Below are positions 27,101 through 59,747 of a stretch of DNA of 64,000 nt, in pieces. Source of the stretch: Halichondria panicea (lineage: Eukaryota > Porifera > Demospongiae > Suberitida > Halichondriidae); contig NC_087391.1 in NCBI RefSeq assembly GCF_963675165.1, positions 1,321,001-1,385,000 of the forward strand, read 5' to 3'. A program made the position numbers and the translations under genes. How positions within the stretch are numbered: the stretch's first letter is position 1; each line of letters starts with the position of its first letter. The notes under the pieces are model-generated. The model was not told where the DNA came from and did not search any database. It saw only the letters and a list, made by a program, of their open reading frames with translations.

Positions 27101-27329
27101 AGCAATTTTAAGCAGATTCTTTTATTATACGTATACACAAAAGTATCATGGTAGAAAATATGTATGTGCTCATTGTATGACTACTGTTATATGTCCGTGC
27201 AGGTTTGGTTCAGGGCTGGTGATTTATTGGTTTGGGTTCGTTCAGGAATTAGACGTACACGAGAAACAGGGGATCATGCTGACGGACCACTTCCCACCAA
27301 GATCAACAATCACTTTACTAGCAAACTGA
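24146..27329 (+). CDS. CDIN1: CDIN1 (C15orf41) family nuclease
   Basis: Ten exons join in phase to 867 nt (288 aa, close to about 281 in vertebrates): 24146-24264, 24308-24353, 24441-24463, 24509-24572, 24639-24720, 24782-24861, 24913-24962, 25040-25143, 26923-27094, 27203-27329. Recognisable blocks are [38 protein letters not shown], and the C-terminal [20 protein letters not shown] followed by [20 protein letters not shown] and [13 protein letters not shown]. The [10 protein letters not shown] segment is the E-x-K element of the PD-(D/E)xK nuclease fold. The human protein binds codanin-1 and is linked to congenital dyserythropoietic anaemia type I. Odd points: exon 3 is only 23 nt, the exon 7 donor (GTATCC) is weak, and the 1.78-kb intron 8 contains two complete same-strand cupin genes. 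Confidence 0.93.
25453..26004 (+). CDS. Cupin_5 (DUF985) protein, copy 1, nested in CDIN1 intron
   Basis: Uninterrupted 183-codon ORF starting ATGGAATTGAGC and ending TAA. The sequence follows the DUF985/cupin_5 pattern: GGYYRRTY near residue 23, SIYFMLT, a His in the KIGYLHKN loop, [27 protein letters not shown], then [14 protein letters not shown]. Relatives occur in bacteria, fungi and some animals as small single-domain cupins, and their activity is poorly defined. It lies wholly inside CDIN1 intron 8 on the same strand, 96 bp ahead of a paralogue. The absence of introns contrasts with the intron-rich neighbours and could reflect retroposition, lateral gain or simple intron loss. There is no poly(A) tract to favour retroposition. 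Confidence 0.9.
   Translation: MELSKDAIIQTLQLEKLVDPDGGYYRRTYNSPHTVSITRPDGSTVQRKTMTSIYFMLTNDRKIGYLHKNECDVMLYYQLGLPIKFIFLHPDGKLEESVLGPGILSGEKLQLFAPGGVWIGSVLTTDGPGGCDFGLSSEAASPGFEYCDMTMGTEELMQSLYPQHWDIVKLFMPPLKRMSSGPP
26107..26619 (+). CDS. Cupin_5 (DUF985) protein, copy 2, nested in CDIN1 intron
   Basis: Intronless ORF of 170 codons from ATG at 26107 (an in-frame GTG at 26101 is not needed) to TGA. It shares the family blocks with copy 1: [57 protein letters not shown] and [12 protein letters not shown]. Copy 1 and copy 2 are clearly paralogues by tandem duplication, but well diverged, so both appear to be kept by selection. Function is unknown. The insert region before lysine or histidine loops differs slightly in length, copy 2 being shorter near residue 38. 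Confidence 0.9.
   Translation: MNKNSVIEKLQLQQHIEGGYFGRTYASSHTLTMDGIPTSVRVAMSSIYYMLTKDSPIGYTHKNRSDIVRYYQLGLPLRYLTLYPDGRLEETILGPDILAGHKLQLLTPGGTWVSTALVTKGHEGEWDFGLVSEAVTPGFDPCDRELATLNDIHPSHKKRLEQFIQPHSLE
26771..26820. mobile_element. 50-bp micro-MITE with 9-bp target duplication
   Basis: The ends TAGCCTCGAATCC and CTCGAGGCTA are inverted, with inner arms CAGGCCGATT and AATCGGCCT. The flanks 26762-26770 and 26821-26829 are both ATAAGGTTG, perfect over 9 bp. A 9-bp duplication fits Mutator-like elements. It lies in CDIN1 intron 8, after the cupin genes. Confidence 0.88.
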
Positions 27330-27421
27330 ATCAAACTCATAATTATGAACTTAATTTATCCTCTTATTATTTAATACCACTCTCAATCAATTAAAATGAC
27401 AGATTATTCACAATGACAATA

Positions 27422-27611
27422 CAGTAGACTCTAGTTAATCCGGTCACCCTTGGGACAGTGTAGCTTGGCCGGAATAGCGAGGTGGCCGCATTTCAGAAAA
27501 TAGCAACAAAAAAAACCCACTGAATAATGAATGCTTATCTTCCAAACCAAATGGCCGGAATATTGAAGTGGCCGTACTTCAGAAAGCGGGAATAGAGAGA
27601 GTCGACTACTG
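27422..27611. mobile_element. pogo/Tigger-like MITE
   Basis: 190 bp with TA at 27420-27421 and 27612-27613. The left end is CAGTAGACTCTAGTTAATCC. It is a shorter relative of 22482-22859, between CDIN1 and the BBS10-like gene. Confidence 0.8.
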
Positions 27612-27926
27612 TATAACATGAACATTAATGTTTGTGTATATTATATACATAATATCAGTCCTCAGAATCGGGGCTCAACTCTCTCAACGATTCAGTGACG
27701 AGTCTTGGGACACTAACCGTGTTATCCACTCTCAGAGCTTGTGCGAGGAACTTGCACACAGATGCAAACAGATAGTGTCTATAGCAACCGTCAAAGAACA
27801 CACTACTATTGTGGCTGCTACATGCATGTGATTACCACAAGCAGTTTTAGCAATTTTAAAACTGACCCGTTTGTTATGACCACTAGATTAATGCAAATTA
27901 GAAAGTGCATGTGAACTTGTTATAAT

Positions 27927-30900
27927 TTAATTGAAATGGTGGGCACTGGGCAGCCACGAAACAGTGTGTGGATACGTAGACCATGCTGGCTCCAGGGCAG
28001 ACCACACAGACACACCACTAGCCTCCACATTCACAACACAACCTACACATTCAAAGAACCACAATATGAGTTACTGCTACTACAGTGCTTTTCAAGTAGG
28101 TTGAATATCATTTAAAGTTGATTGTTGAAGTGATAGTACTCGCAGAACTAGAGGACTGAATTGCAAACCCTCGGCGTTAATTTAGGGTTTAGTGAAGTCT
28201 ATACAGCCTCCAGTCAAAGCCGCGTGTACATCTAGGCCAATGTGCAGGTTTGAGCTTCTTAAGCTTTTGCTCACTTTTATTCGACAACGAAGCTTAAACA
28301 TAAAAATAATTATGCCAAAGTAAAACCACTACCCTGTTGTGTTGAGGCTATCTATGATATAAACACAGTGTTATCGCATCCAGGTGAGCAGACTCAGAAT
28401 ATACGGACAGACAGACAGATCGACTACTATATCCGGAGTCGCCGCGGTGCAGCCTCGGGTTAATAACAACATTAAAAAGCCACTAAACCACAAAGCTGTG
28501 ACAGACTAGCTTACCCTCAAAATTTGCCTATTAGGCTATTTTAATGCTCATGTTTTTACCTATTATGATTCTCTATCATTCTTAACAAATCATAATTATT
28601 ATATGTAATAATTATTGTAATAAAGTATTCCATTGAAAGAAAAAAATTTCAGCACAGCAAAAAAAAAGATTAACTGTTTAATTATCTCATTACACCAACA
28701 TTTGGTAACAATTTCCTAATAGGCTAACTTTTTTTACCTATTAGGCTATCATAATGCTCAAATGCTCCAAGGTTACCTAAAATCATGCTAGCATAATAAT
28801 TATTATTGGGCAGGGCCTAAATCTAGACTCAGCTTTGTGGTTTAGCGGTGTGAGCACTAAACTCACAACATTTAAACGTTGAATGATATTTAACCTACAT
28901 GCAGGGTGTCATACAGGATTTTGAAGTAGAGGGAGGAAATAAAGAGGCACACGCAAGGGCAGATCTAAAGATCATCAAGCTAAAAAAAGGCTAATTGTTT
29001 TTTTTAGAGTCAATGTTAGTATTACAACATTGTCAACTCAGGACGTGTCTTTAAGTAGTTTTAGGTGGATGAGAACACTTATAGGCTACCTCAAAACTCA
29101 CCAGAATAATACAACTAGTGCCTGAATACTAAATTTTAGGGGAGGGGGGATATCCCCCCCCCTCCTGTATGACACCCTGACTTGAAAAGCACTGTAAGCA
29201 CTGGTACATCTCTAAATGTCTATCTCGTCGATATTATGAATACTCGATCTCTCTGATAACATGCATTCAAAGTAAAGGGTCAGGATCATTTTTGATAACA
29301 TTTACGGGCATGCATGCATGGGGAAAAGGGAAAATTTGGTAACTCGTAATCTTTTCTCACCTTTGATTATGTCAATTCCAACCAGAGACTCGTCAGATGT
29401 ATCAAAGACATTCTGCCGGTGAGAAGGTTATGGAAAACACACACAGTGTTTATCATGTCTGTCTTGGAAGACACATAACAATCTTTGTTAGGATACATGA
29501 TGGAGTAACTTCTTAACGACAGCTGACCGCCTTCGTGTCGGGGGTAGGGTATTGCAGTATAGGGCCTGAGGCACCGACAAGAAGGCCTAGAGACGCAAAA
29601 TACACAAATTCAATAGGTGGAACTAGTCCTCCTAATTAGGGCCATCCCTGAAGAAACGTGAACTGTGATATAAAGGTCCCAATTAGATTGTACCTCAAAA
29701 CAAAGGCCACCTCTGTGTAACGCCAAAACTTTGGTTCCCAGACGCCAAATCAGAACACGTCTACCATCCAAGCTGATGGACATTCTTCACAGGTAATGAT
29801 TACACAACATAGCTGTCAAAGAGGTCCATCATAAAGGGGGTCTACTGTTACTGTACTAATATAGTTGGCTACAGACAACACACTTACTTGAATCAGAGAG
29901 TCCACAGCTATCCACTCCGGACTCCCTCTACAGCATTGTTGAAGTAAAATAACTAATACTTTACATGTATGCCATGAAGTGACATTCAGCACATACGCAC
30001 GCTCACCTGACCAGGTTTTTGGTAGAGATGTAATTCTTCATTTCCCTGACTAGCTCCACCTCCCACACCCCTCCCCCCAGTACGCACACAAGCTCGTTAT
30101 TCTCTGATACCTGCACACAATGTGTACACTAAGTATATAGCCCACTCTCAAGATATTTGGATGACCATGCACAGGGGGTCATACAGGGGAAAGGGGAATA
30201 TCCCCCCCCTAAAATTTGCATTCATGTACTAGTTGTATGACTGAGTGTCCATAGCTGGGGTATTGAAATAACAGTTGACCTTTTTTTAGCCTAGTTACTT
30301 TTTTTATTTCCCCTCTCTACTTTAAAATCCTGTATGACACCCTGACAGTATCAGACAGTGGTGAAATGTTGTGCAAAACACCCAGTAAGAGCACTAACTT
30401 AGCGTACAGCTCAAAAATTGTTACCTAACGCATGTGACATGTTTAATTTTTTAATAAACGCTCTAAATACAAAAATATCCGGTATCTTTAAATAGTAGGT
30501 ATAATAATGAGACAAACAAGGGATTTATGATTGCATTTACAGAAAGTAATCTCATTTCTTGATTATAAATATGTCAAGCCAGTTTATAGGAGGTACTGTA
30601 TTGGCTTACCGATCTCAGCCAGTTCTCGACGACCCTTAGAGCTCGTCTCATCAGCTTCATGACAGTGTGGCACTGTGCAAGTGTGGGGGCACAAAGAATC
30701 AGAGCGTACGGATCAGCAGAGGTACCGGAGAGAGAAGACGTTTGTAAGAGAGTGTATCTGTAGCAATAGATTTGGTCACATGAGCAAATACAAAGAAAAG
30801 CTCAATCCATAATTATTCAGAACAAAACCGACTTATAATATAAACCCAACGCTTCTTTCCAGAAAATGAACTGATTCAAGCACGCCATAATTATTGTAGT

Positions 30901-33900
30901 ATACTTTCACAATGCATCTTTTAGCTTGGACGTTACTATCAAGTTAATTATAGTCTCTCAAAGTAGCCCATATATCAGTGGTAGATTAGTTACTTGAAGC
31001 TGATGCAGGTCAGAGAAAATGAACAAAACACTCCATGAATTACCTTTTTCTGCCAACATCCATCGAACTGCACTTGACCATTATCAATGAAGATGAGTTT
31101 CCAGAGCGTATCTACATATATAATAATTCTGTACAGTACACGGTTGTAAATCAGTATAATTTGCATACCATTTCCACAGCATTTGAGAAGGGGTAGGTGT
31201 GGTTCACCTCCGCTATAGACACGAGTACCTCCCCTGGAATCAGCTGCAATTAATTAAACTAGAATAAAAAGTACAGTGTGGCAATCTCAAAGGAATAAAA
31301 GCAGTGAAAAACTGGCGTAGAAAACTTGACCCCAGGTGTGGAAATCATACAAACAGTGGTGTATGTTTAAACACACTACAGCATGCAGTTCTGACATGAA
31401 GCTACGCAAATGTCCTTTCCGAAGTTGTAATTTCAATATTAAGAAATGTGGTTATTTGGTACGTGCACTATGCGTACCTGAACCACTCCTATATGGCTCC
31501 CTCTAATTGTGTGGAGAGAACCTGCTGATAATTTCCCAGAGCACAGTAGCAGCCTTAAAAAAACAAAAACAAAATCTGATTTCACACAGATAAACCGATT
31601 AGCCCCACGGCTTAAAGTCTACCACAAAGTTGTGATTGGCGTAGACGATAATCTCCGAGCAACTACATGCATACAGCTGATGCTACACCATACACACAAC
31701 AGTATATAGGTGGGTAGGATATAATTTATAGTACATCTCTTCACCTCACATTGTTTTGCACCAAATACTGCACGACTCGGTTTGTAAAGCGCTCTTGAAA
31801 GTGGACCACCTGTTGGAGCTGGGATCTGTTTCTAATCCTGCATAAGTATAAGATACGTACATGGAGGTCAAATACAACGGAGGTTATACGGTAAAAATGT
31901 ATTGGATAGTCGTAGATACTTGTAAAACTACAGAATGCACTTCTCCATCTTGAAATTGGTACCAGTTAGGATACTGTATACGGACAGAGGGTAAATATTT
32001 TATTTTAGTGGATGTCGCAAAAATTAATGTTTAACCACGCTTTCCTTGAAACAATTATACTAAAAGTAGCTAATTCGTAAAAAATTGTCAACTACAAGGT
32101 AAGTTGTGAGCACAACAGAAACTTACTCGACACAGGCTCCAGCTGATTCTAGATCCAGGCCAGACAACAGGAGCGCAGTTATAACACTGAGTAAAACCAG
32201 GTAAAAACAACGTGACATTATATTAATTATTTTTTAAATGTCAAACCTTTCTCCAGAAGCCAGTTGAGGTTCTGAAAGAAGATTGCTATCCAACAAGAAC
32301 CTGTAATAACAATCGGATCAGTACAAATACCCTGCAGACAAAAATATTTTTTGCAAAACACTGGACAACTCGATAATGTTATGTTCTCACTTGTTGAGAA
32401 AGCCAACACACAACAACAACAAAAATGTACGAACGAGCCAATAACAGGACCATGCAAGTGCGCATTTGCATACAAGAAATTTGCCGCAGACCATGCAGCA
32501 GATCAGCTGACCATAACTTGGCAAGAATGCAGTCTCTATAATCTCTATGATTACGTCTGAATGCCTGTGGCTATCTGTGGCTATCTGTGGCTGAGAAAAG
32601 CCTACTCACTTAGGAAGTACTTGAGTGGAGCGTATGCCACACTATGATAATTCTCAGCCTACTGCCACCCGCCTTGTTGGCACACGTCACTGTACACACA
32701 GTACAGCGCAGATGCTGGGAGAAGGTCAGAGCTCTCTAAGTACGCAGGATGTGGACTAGTGGCTTTCCCTCACAAACAGGTTTACAATAGGAAACTATTT
32801 AAAGCATCTTGTTCTTCTGGGCAGCACTTAACGTACTGTACGTAATAATGAGCAATAAGTGGATTCGAGTTTGCAACATATAATTATGGGATTGCAGTTC
32901 TTAACTTGGCCTTTAGCTAAATGGCATTCCAGTCATTGTGTGCAACAACTGATAGCACAGTAGGGAACCGTAAAACATTCCTTCCTTTGATAGCTTGGAC
33001 TTGATGCTCATTGAGTGAGGCCTTCTTGTTTGACCCAACCAGTACATAAGCTAGTGCTTGATAGCTACCTCCTAGTACCTATAGCTAGCTAGCTAGCTTA
33101 TGAGATTATTATAACACGGATCGAGCTATTTTTGTGATTACGACCACTTTTACAGAGAAATATCCATGCATATATACGTTCAGTTTTACTTTAGTCATTG
33201 GAATTCGCCAAAAAAGAGCGAATTCCAAACACAGTCTTCCCCAGGCCTACATGTAGTTGGCAACCTAGCGTTACCATATAGCGTGTATATTTGGAGGGTA
33301 TAAATGTTCGCAACTTTCGCTGATTAAGCGCACCGCGAACATTTATACCTAAAATGCATGCATGCATGCATGCTGCAGAAAGGCTGCTATTCTGCGAAAA
33401 CCTTTCTAATGGTCATTCCGCGAAAGTTTATATCCTCGAAATATACTCGCTATACGGTATTTTGGAGACAACTCAGCATTGAAACGAGGCTACTCACATA
33501 CCCTTCAGCAACTCTTGTCTCCATGACTGATAATGGAACGTGGAGGAGGTGGTTGAATGAAAGAGCTGCTAGACAATTTCTGATATGCTGCAAAACCAAA
33601 ATTTAATAGTCACACAATGTGAAGCTACACGTACACATCTTATTAACCTAATTACTGTACGTAGGTGACATATAGGGACAAGTACGCGAACCCGACATAT
33701 CGCATAATTGGAAGTTAACTACCAACAGCTGTGTACACAAACTAACCTCTTTCATCTCAGCAAGACACGGAGGAGAATTTTGTGGAAATAACATTTCGGT
33801 TAGTATTTCCTTTAATCTTCTTTTAGCCATGTATGAGCATCCGTTCCCAAAACCTGTCACAAATAGATCAAATTAGTATACTCAAATTTCAAATTAGATA

Positions 33901-35825
33901 CTCACTTGTCATGATCAGTTTTAGGCATGTGCTTCGTAAAGCATTTTTGTCCGTTATAGGAGTCAGCAAAAGTGATTTTTTCAAGTTGAATACCACCTGC
34001 GGAGGAGTTGTATTAAACCTCACAGGACATGAATACACATCTTGTAGCTCACACCATTATCATGTTGCTACGTAAGTGGTATTTACCTTCTGAACATTCC
34101 TAATAGATGTCTTCCCACTAACAATAGATGTAGTCAAAACATCACATTCTCCAAGATGCTTCGATACTACATGCAGCAGAAAAAATTAATGTTTGTTGTG
34201 TAATCACTTATGTACGAAGCTAACACTTGGATTGTACATGTACATTAATATACGTAACATACCTTGTAAAAGTATTTCTCTATAGTGCGATCCTGAGGAT
34301 TCTTTTTTAGCCTAAGGTGATTGAAATATAACTACGTATACATGTATAGCGTTGACGTGTGAGAACACACTTTATTCAATAAAGTACCCAAATTATGGTA
34401 GATGGCTTGCCTGGAGCAATGCTACCATAGAGATGAGGAGAAACCTCTTAACACCGTCCCCAACAAGAGAATTAGTTTGTTCAGCCGCTCTTGTGAGCAG
34501 CTGCATGGAAGACAAAGGAGCACATAAATACTGGTACGCTATTAAGGTGGTGATAAACCATCCCAAACTCACGAACAGTATTACCACTAGCCTCGTTCCC
34601 AGGCCGAGTTGTTTCTAAAATAATACAAAGTCACCAACTAGGCCTGGGGAAGATTGTATCTGGGCGTGGTTAGGAGCCGGAAACAAAAGCAAAGATTTTA
34701 GACACAACACTCCTTCCTGTCAACAAGGGCAGCGTTGGTACTACTATACTAGGTTGTAGTCCATCACAAAGCCAAGGGCATCAAAGGAATCACCATATAT
34801 ACCTTGTTGGAAACTAGAAAAAGACATCCCTTCCATTGGACAGGAGCTTGAGAGCCTGGGCCTATTCTGCCAGACTATTCTGCCATGAGAGCGAGGCCTT
34901 CTTGCTTTGAGCACAAGACAATGCATATGTTAATCTGAACAACTTAAAGTTGCCATAGCTAGCTAACTATATAGCTAAGTAGATAACTTAGTTGCTATAG
35001 CTAGCTAACTATATAGCTAAGTAGATAACTTAAAGTTGCTATAGCTAGCTAACTATATAGTATAATAGCTAGATAATCTATAGCTAGGTTTAATACTTGA
35101 GAGCATACACGGAGCTACATTATAGTAACTTTTACCGCAAGTCAGAAGAGAAAAACGAAACAAAGTGTGCGAATCTTTGCTTTTGTTTCACCACACACCC
35201 AGATACAATGAATATCAGCCTGTATTTTTCACCATCCTTCTATTAAATCGGCCTGGGATCAAAGCTACATTACCACTTGAATGTATGTTTGGGCAAAGAC
35301 AAAAAAAAACCATTGAACTGACCGGGTTGACTTGCTTAAACTCGTCGATAAAGTCTTTACCAGAAGAGCAGAGAGTCTGCTTCTGTGGACTGTCAGATAG
35401 CACTTTAAGGCCTGTGAATGTCATGAGTGTGGCAGAGCATCAGACTAAGTTGTCCATGCAACAACTAGCTACACAGCACAATCACAAAGTTATTGCAGAG
35501 ACCCAATTTATTGTTGGACTGTGAATGGAGTTGATCATGTATCTACTCAAGAGGAGGCCTGTGAATTCAAAGGAGGCATGATACCTAATTAAAGTTTGCT
35601 CTGCTCCCCAGCCTTGCTATTAAAATCTCTAGTCATGATAATTTATGAATACAAAATGAATATAGACTAGTCAGCAAATACTCAAACATCATCACAGAGG
35701 CTTCCTCATGCTGTACATGTGTGACGAGAGGCTCATAAACACACATCAGTAACTACTAACTACTAACCTTGAGGACCAAAAGCTGATTCTAACAGTTCAA
35801 GAGTTAGCAAGTATCCATGTGCCAT
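27927..35825 (-). CDS. BBS10: BBS10-like chaperonin-related protein
   Basis: Nineteen small exons join in phase to 1497 nt (498 aa): 35768-35825, 35361-35411, 34803-34855, 34411-34500, 34263-34311, 34087-34166, 33906-33996, 33747-33853, 33502-33587, 32127-32186, 31745-31837, 31478-31553, 31169-31243, 31044-31111, 30610-30757, 30007-30110, 29888-29927, 29361-29412, 27927-28042. The start MAHGYLLTLELLESAFGPQG is the group II chaperonin N-terminal pattern. LVGDGVKRFLL holds the GDG motif, and KRYTLLQT and ALILCAPTL match the BBS10/MKKS apical return. VLGGGVWE is the equatorial GGG motif. Order and spacing are closest to BBS10, which helps assemble the BBSome for ciliary trafficking, though MKKS/BBS6 or BBS12 are alternatives. 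At 498 aa it is shorter than human BBS10. Exon 3 is the least certain. Intron 4 has a GC donor (CAG/GCAAGC). Confidence 0.78.
28250..28455. repeat. Dispersed repeat with CATCCAGGTGAG motif, copy 1
   Basis: The order GCTCACTTTTATTCGACAAC, then TGTTGTGTTGAGGCTATC, then CATCCAGGTGAGCAGAC, then CCTCGGGTTAATAA recurs twice in tandem at about 53310-53652. It lies in the last intron of the BBS10-like gene, opposite strand. Confidence 0.75.
28912..29180. repeat. Dispersed repeat, copy 2 (CAGGGTGTCATACAGG ends)
   Basis: The ends CAGGGTGTCATACAGG and CCTGTATGACACCCTG form a 16-bp inverted repeat, so this is likely a MITE. No target duplication recognised. Related to 21995-22325 and 30174-30348. Confidence 0.75.
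30174..30348. repeat. Dispersed repeat, copy 3
   Basis: Ends CAGGGGGTCATACAGG and CCTGTATGACACCCTG, inverted in orientation relative to copy 2 internally (GACCTTTTTTTAGCC on this strand). Lies in a BBS10-like intron. Confidence 0.72.
33274..33457. mobile_element. Tc1/mariner-type MITE, TA target
   Basis: 184 bp with TA at 33272-33273 and 33458-33459. The ends CCATATAGCGTGTATATTTG and the complement of AAATATACTCGCTATACGG are inverted. The inner part pairs TATAAATGTTCGC with GCGAACATTTATA. Lies in a BBS10-like intron. Confidence 0.82.
34935..35060. repeat. Tandem repeat, about 50-bp unit
   Basis: Roughly three copies of AGTTGCTATAGCTAGCTAAC followed by TATATAGCTAAGTAGATAAC. Lies in intron 2 of the BBS10-like gene. 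Confidence 0.85.
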
Positions 35826-36166
35826 GCTGTTGGTTCACGCCCACTATTAAAATCTAAGTCCACAAGACTACACGTGGACTACATACAGCGCATGCGCCTT
35901 ATCCACAAGTCGTCACAATGTAACTGTTATAAAACCAGCACCCTGAATTGATTCGTTCCATCAACAGGTTAAAGTCTAGTTTGCACAGACTAGCAGCTTT
36001 GTGCGAAAAAACGCTCCTGATATTTAGTAAGTTTTTTACTGTAGATATGTACCTACTGTATTATTGGTGCATGGTCAGGGATGATGATCTAGCCTCATGC
36101 AGCCTTTGGTAGCTATATAAATCAACAGTATAGTAATGACATTCAATTTGCAGCATTACTGTCAGC
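35826..36166. promoter_or_regulatory. Divergent promoter BBS10-like / Iroquois-type
   Basis: 341 bp between opposite start codons. A perfect palindromic NRF1-type site GCGCATGCGC is at 35888-35897, 63 bp from the BBS10-like ATG, and TATAAAA is at 35928-35934 facing the homeobox gene. This suggests a housekeeping-style promoter one way and a TATA promoter the other (inference). A cag just before the homeobox ATG (36148-36153) may be an acceptor of a 5' UTR intron. Confidence 0.55.
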
Positions 36167-38120
36167 ATGTATCCATTCTCTGGATCTGGCCACCATGGAC
36201 AGCCACCCTACTCACGACTCCAACCCAATGTGTGCAGCAGTCAAACACCTGGCATGTCCGGGCTCTCTGCCCTCGTCTCTCCTTTATCGAGTTTTGCATC
36301 GAGTTTTGCACCCTGTCCGCAGTCACAAGTAAGGCATCCTCACTTGCTCTCTACTATTGAAATGCTACTATTGAATGCAAAACTAATTGAAGTGAAGGAG
36401 TGACCATGCAGACATAATAATTATATGCTCTGACTGCATTAATAGATCCAATTACTGATTACTGTAAAATTATTAATAACATTTATTATTACCTACGCTG
36501 TACATAATTATGAGATTCGTTTCAGGTACTATCCCATCAACCAGTCTACCTTTCTCATTCGCCACTAACAATGGGAATGTCTGACTCGGAGCTTGGGTCC
36601 CCTACTAACCCCATTAGTCCTCAAGAATCGCTACTAGATGGAGTGAACAACGATAGGGACAGAGGCGAATCGAATTCTCCTACTTTTGTTGATTTTTCTG
36701 GCTACTCGTCACCGCCACCACCACTACCAAGAAGCAAGCCACACTGCACAATGCCTGCTTCAAGTTACTACACTCCGTCTTTCCCCTTCCCAGCCACCCC
36801 TAGCCTGTCAAGCAGCACAATGATGCCGCCCTATGTACCGCCCCCTGTTCATCCAACTACAGTCTATAATCACCAGTTTGGTGATTTAAACTCGATGCAG
36901 CTGTCAGCGAACGAACCACATTTGGGACTGAGGTAAGAACCACATTGGGACTGAGGTAGGCCTCAGCGCAAAACTGTGGCCATTGTATTGCACGCTGGTG
37001 TTGTTTTGAGTACCACAATAGTTATAATTCATTATTATTTTAATCCCTCCGTAGTCCTTACTCAACTCTGCCGTGTATGGCCAATCGAATGCACCATCAG
37101 AAAAGTATCTCCAAGCTTTCGTACGACAGCCCACGGTTCAAACTCACACCTGAGAGAGCTGTTCCTCTGATAAAATGGTTTGACGAACACAAAGATCATC
37201 CCTATCCCACAAGACATGAAAAAATTCTCCTCTGTCAAACAACTCAATTGACATTTACACAGGTATACAGTATAGATATTATGCTGAAGTCTTAATGAAC
37301 AATCATGAGCTTTAGTGGTGTATAAATAAAGTCACAGATTGATATGTGAAAAAGACCATGCACTTTTTCACATTGTATATAGCACCACAGCTGAATCTTT
37401 ACTAAATACTAAACGTGTGCAAACAGCTCTATCGAGTTGATTGGTCTAACAAGTGTCACATTACCTTCACAATAATTATAATTATTATGATTTGACTTGT
37501 AGGTGTCTACCTGGTTTGCAAATGCCCGACGACGGATGAAGAAAGCAACTCTAGAGGATGAAGAAACGAGAAGCTCTTCACCGTGTTCTTCTCCAGAGTA
37601 CAAGGAGGCGTCTTCACCAGCTAACAGTCCACAGGAGCTCACAATAAATACGGACACTGTCAGTGCTTCCTCCACTGTTCATACAATCAGCGTGGTGGAT
37701 CATCATGCTCAGAGTAAGAGTGTTGTTGAGCATACAATAGGGTATATAGCTATAGTCTTTAACTGGGATACTACCACATGCATAGCTAGAGCCATAAGAG
37801 CTATACTTTTGATGACACATAACGTATATTTGTAGGAGCCATAAACAGCTATACTTTTGATGACATAATGACAGCCATAAAAGCTATATTTTTAATACAC
37901 ATACATAACGTAACTGTATGAGCCATAAAGAGCTATATTTTTATGACACACATCGTATGAGCCATAAAGACTGAGTTATACTTCTGTACAATTTACAATT
38001 TAGAAACCATAAAAGCTATATTTTGATGACCTTGTGCGCATTCCCGCAGGTGTAAAGAAGAAGTATGGAACAGACGAAACTTCACCTACAACGTATTGGG
38101 ATACTACAGCTGTGTATTAA
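36167..38120 (+). CDS. Iroquois-type TALE homeobox transcription factor
   Basis: Five exons join in phase to 1059 nt (352 aa): 36167-36328, 36526-36932, 37055-37262, 37503-37713, 38050-38120. The homeodomain spans exons 3 and 4 (residues about 216-276). It shows the TALE three-residue loop insert in DEHKDHPYPTRHEKILL, and a recognition helix QVSTWFANARRRMKK that is typical of the Iroquois class, including the A at the position following N. A divergent first helix (RAVPLIKWF) and the lack of a clear Iro box fit an early-branching member. The N-terminus is Ser/Pro rich and the C-terminus ends TTYWDTTAVY. The protein would act in the nucleus as a DNA-binding developmental regulator. The homeodomain is split by an intron right before the recognition helix. 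Intron 4 holds a tandem repeat. An AATAAA at 38636-38641 could serve its 3' end. Confidence 0.88.
37735..38035. repeat. Diverged tandem repeat in homeobox intron 4
   Basis: About five irregular copies of GAGCCATAAAGAGCTATATT followed by TTTGATGACACA, period roughly 50-60 bp. Confidence 0.75.
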
Positions 38121-38658
38121 AATGTCGCTGTTGGAACAAGATTGATACCTATAAGATTTTTGGCTAACATAGTTGGTGGTTGAGGCATTCGATGTTTATG
38201 CTAACCATAGCGTAGTACCTTATAGCCTCGATCTCTGTTCTTTGTTGCTAGGCGCAATTTGTGACGTTTATTATTTAGTGTGATTTGTAAACACATCATC
38301 GTGCACCCTGTATATACCTATCAGCATCTTTTTCTATTATATAAATTTATACCTTTTTCTACCGCCATATATAGTACTGATAATTTCTACTCTAGATCTA
38401 GCTTGAACCACTGCATGGTTGTATTAATTTATCAGAAAACACCTAGCTTATGATATCATTCTTATGGAAACAAGAGAATATGGTTTTTGTAAAAGGTGTT
38501 ATACATCAAAATAATAATTAAGAGACATGACTGAATTTAGACACAGAGCTATATAATATTAAGAACTTGATTCATGAAAAAATCGACACTCAAACATAAA
38601 AAGATACAGTCTAGACCTGTAAAAGTTTGACGTTAAATAAATAGTAAATATCACAATT
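38121..38658. other. Tail-to-tail spacer
   Basis: 3' flanks of two converging genes (homeobox +, myotubularin-like -). AT-rich, no ORF of note. Confidence 0.6.
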
Positions 38659-59547
<20,889 letters not shown>

Positions 59548-59747
59548 NNNNNNNNNNNNNNNNNNNNNNNNNNNNNNNNNNNNNNNNNNNNNNNNNNNNN
59601 NNNNNNNNNNNNNNNNNNNNNNNNNNNNNNNNNNNNNNNNNNNNNNNNNNNNNNNNNNNNNNNNNNNNNNNNNNNNNNNNNNNNNNNNNNNNNNNNNNNN
59701 NNNNNNNNNNNNNNNNNNNNNNNNNNNNNNNNNNNNNNNNNNNNNNN
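59548..59747. other. Assembly gap (200 N)
   Basis: A run of exactly 200 N interrupts the first visible exon of the myotubularin-like gene. True size is unknown. Confidence 0.99.

Noticed and set aside
32127-32218. Start codon and signal peptide (MSRCFYLVLLSV) for a short secreted protein
   Set aside because: The hydrophobic stretch is the intron's pyrimidine tract; the acceptor at 32187 gives a phase-compatible exon that joins the upstream BBS10-like exons.
36136-36360. Alternative frame ORF over the first homeobox exon
   Set aside because: The overlapping frame from ATG 36167 is the one that joins in phase to the homeodomain exons.
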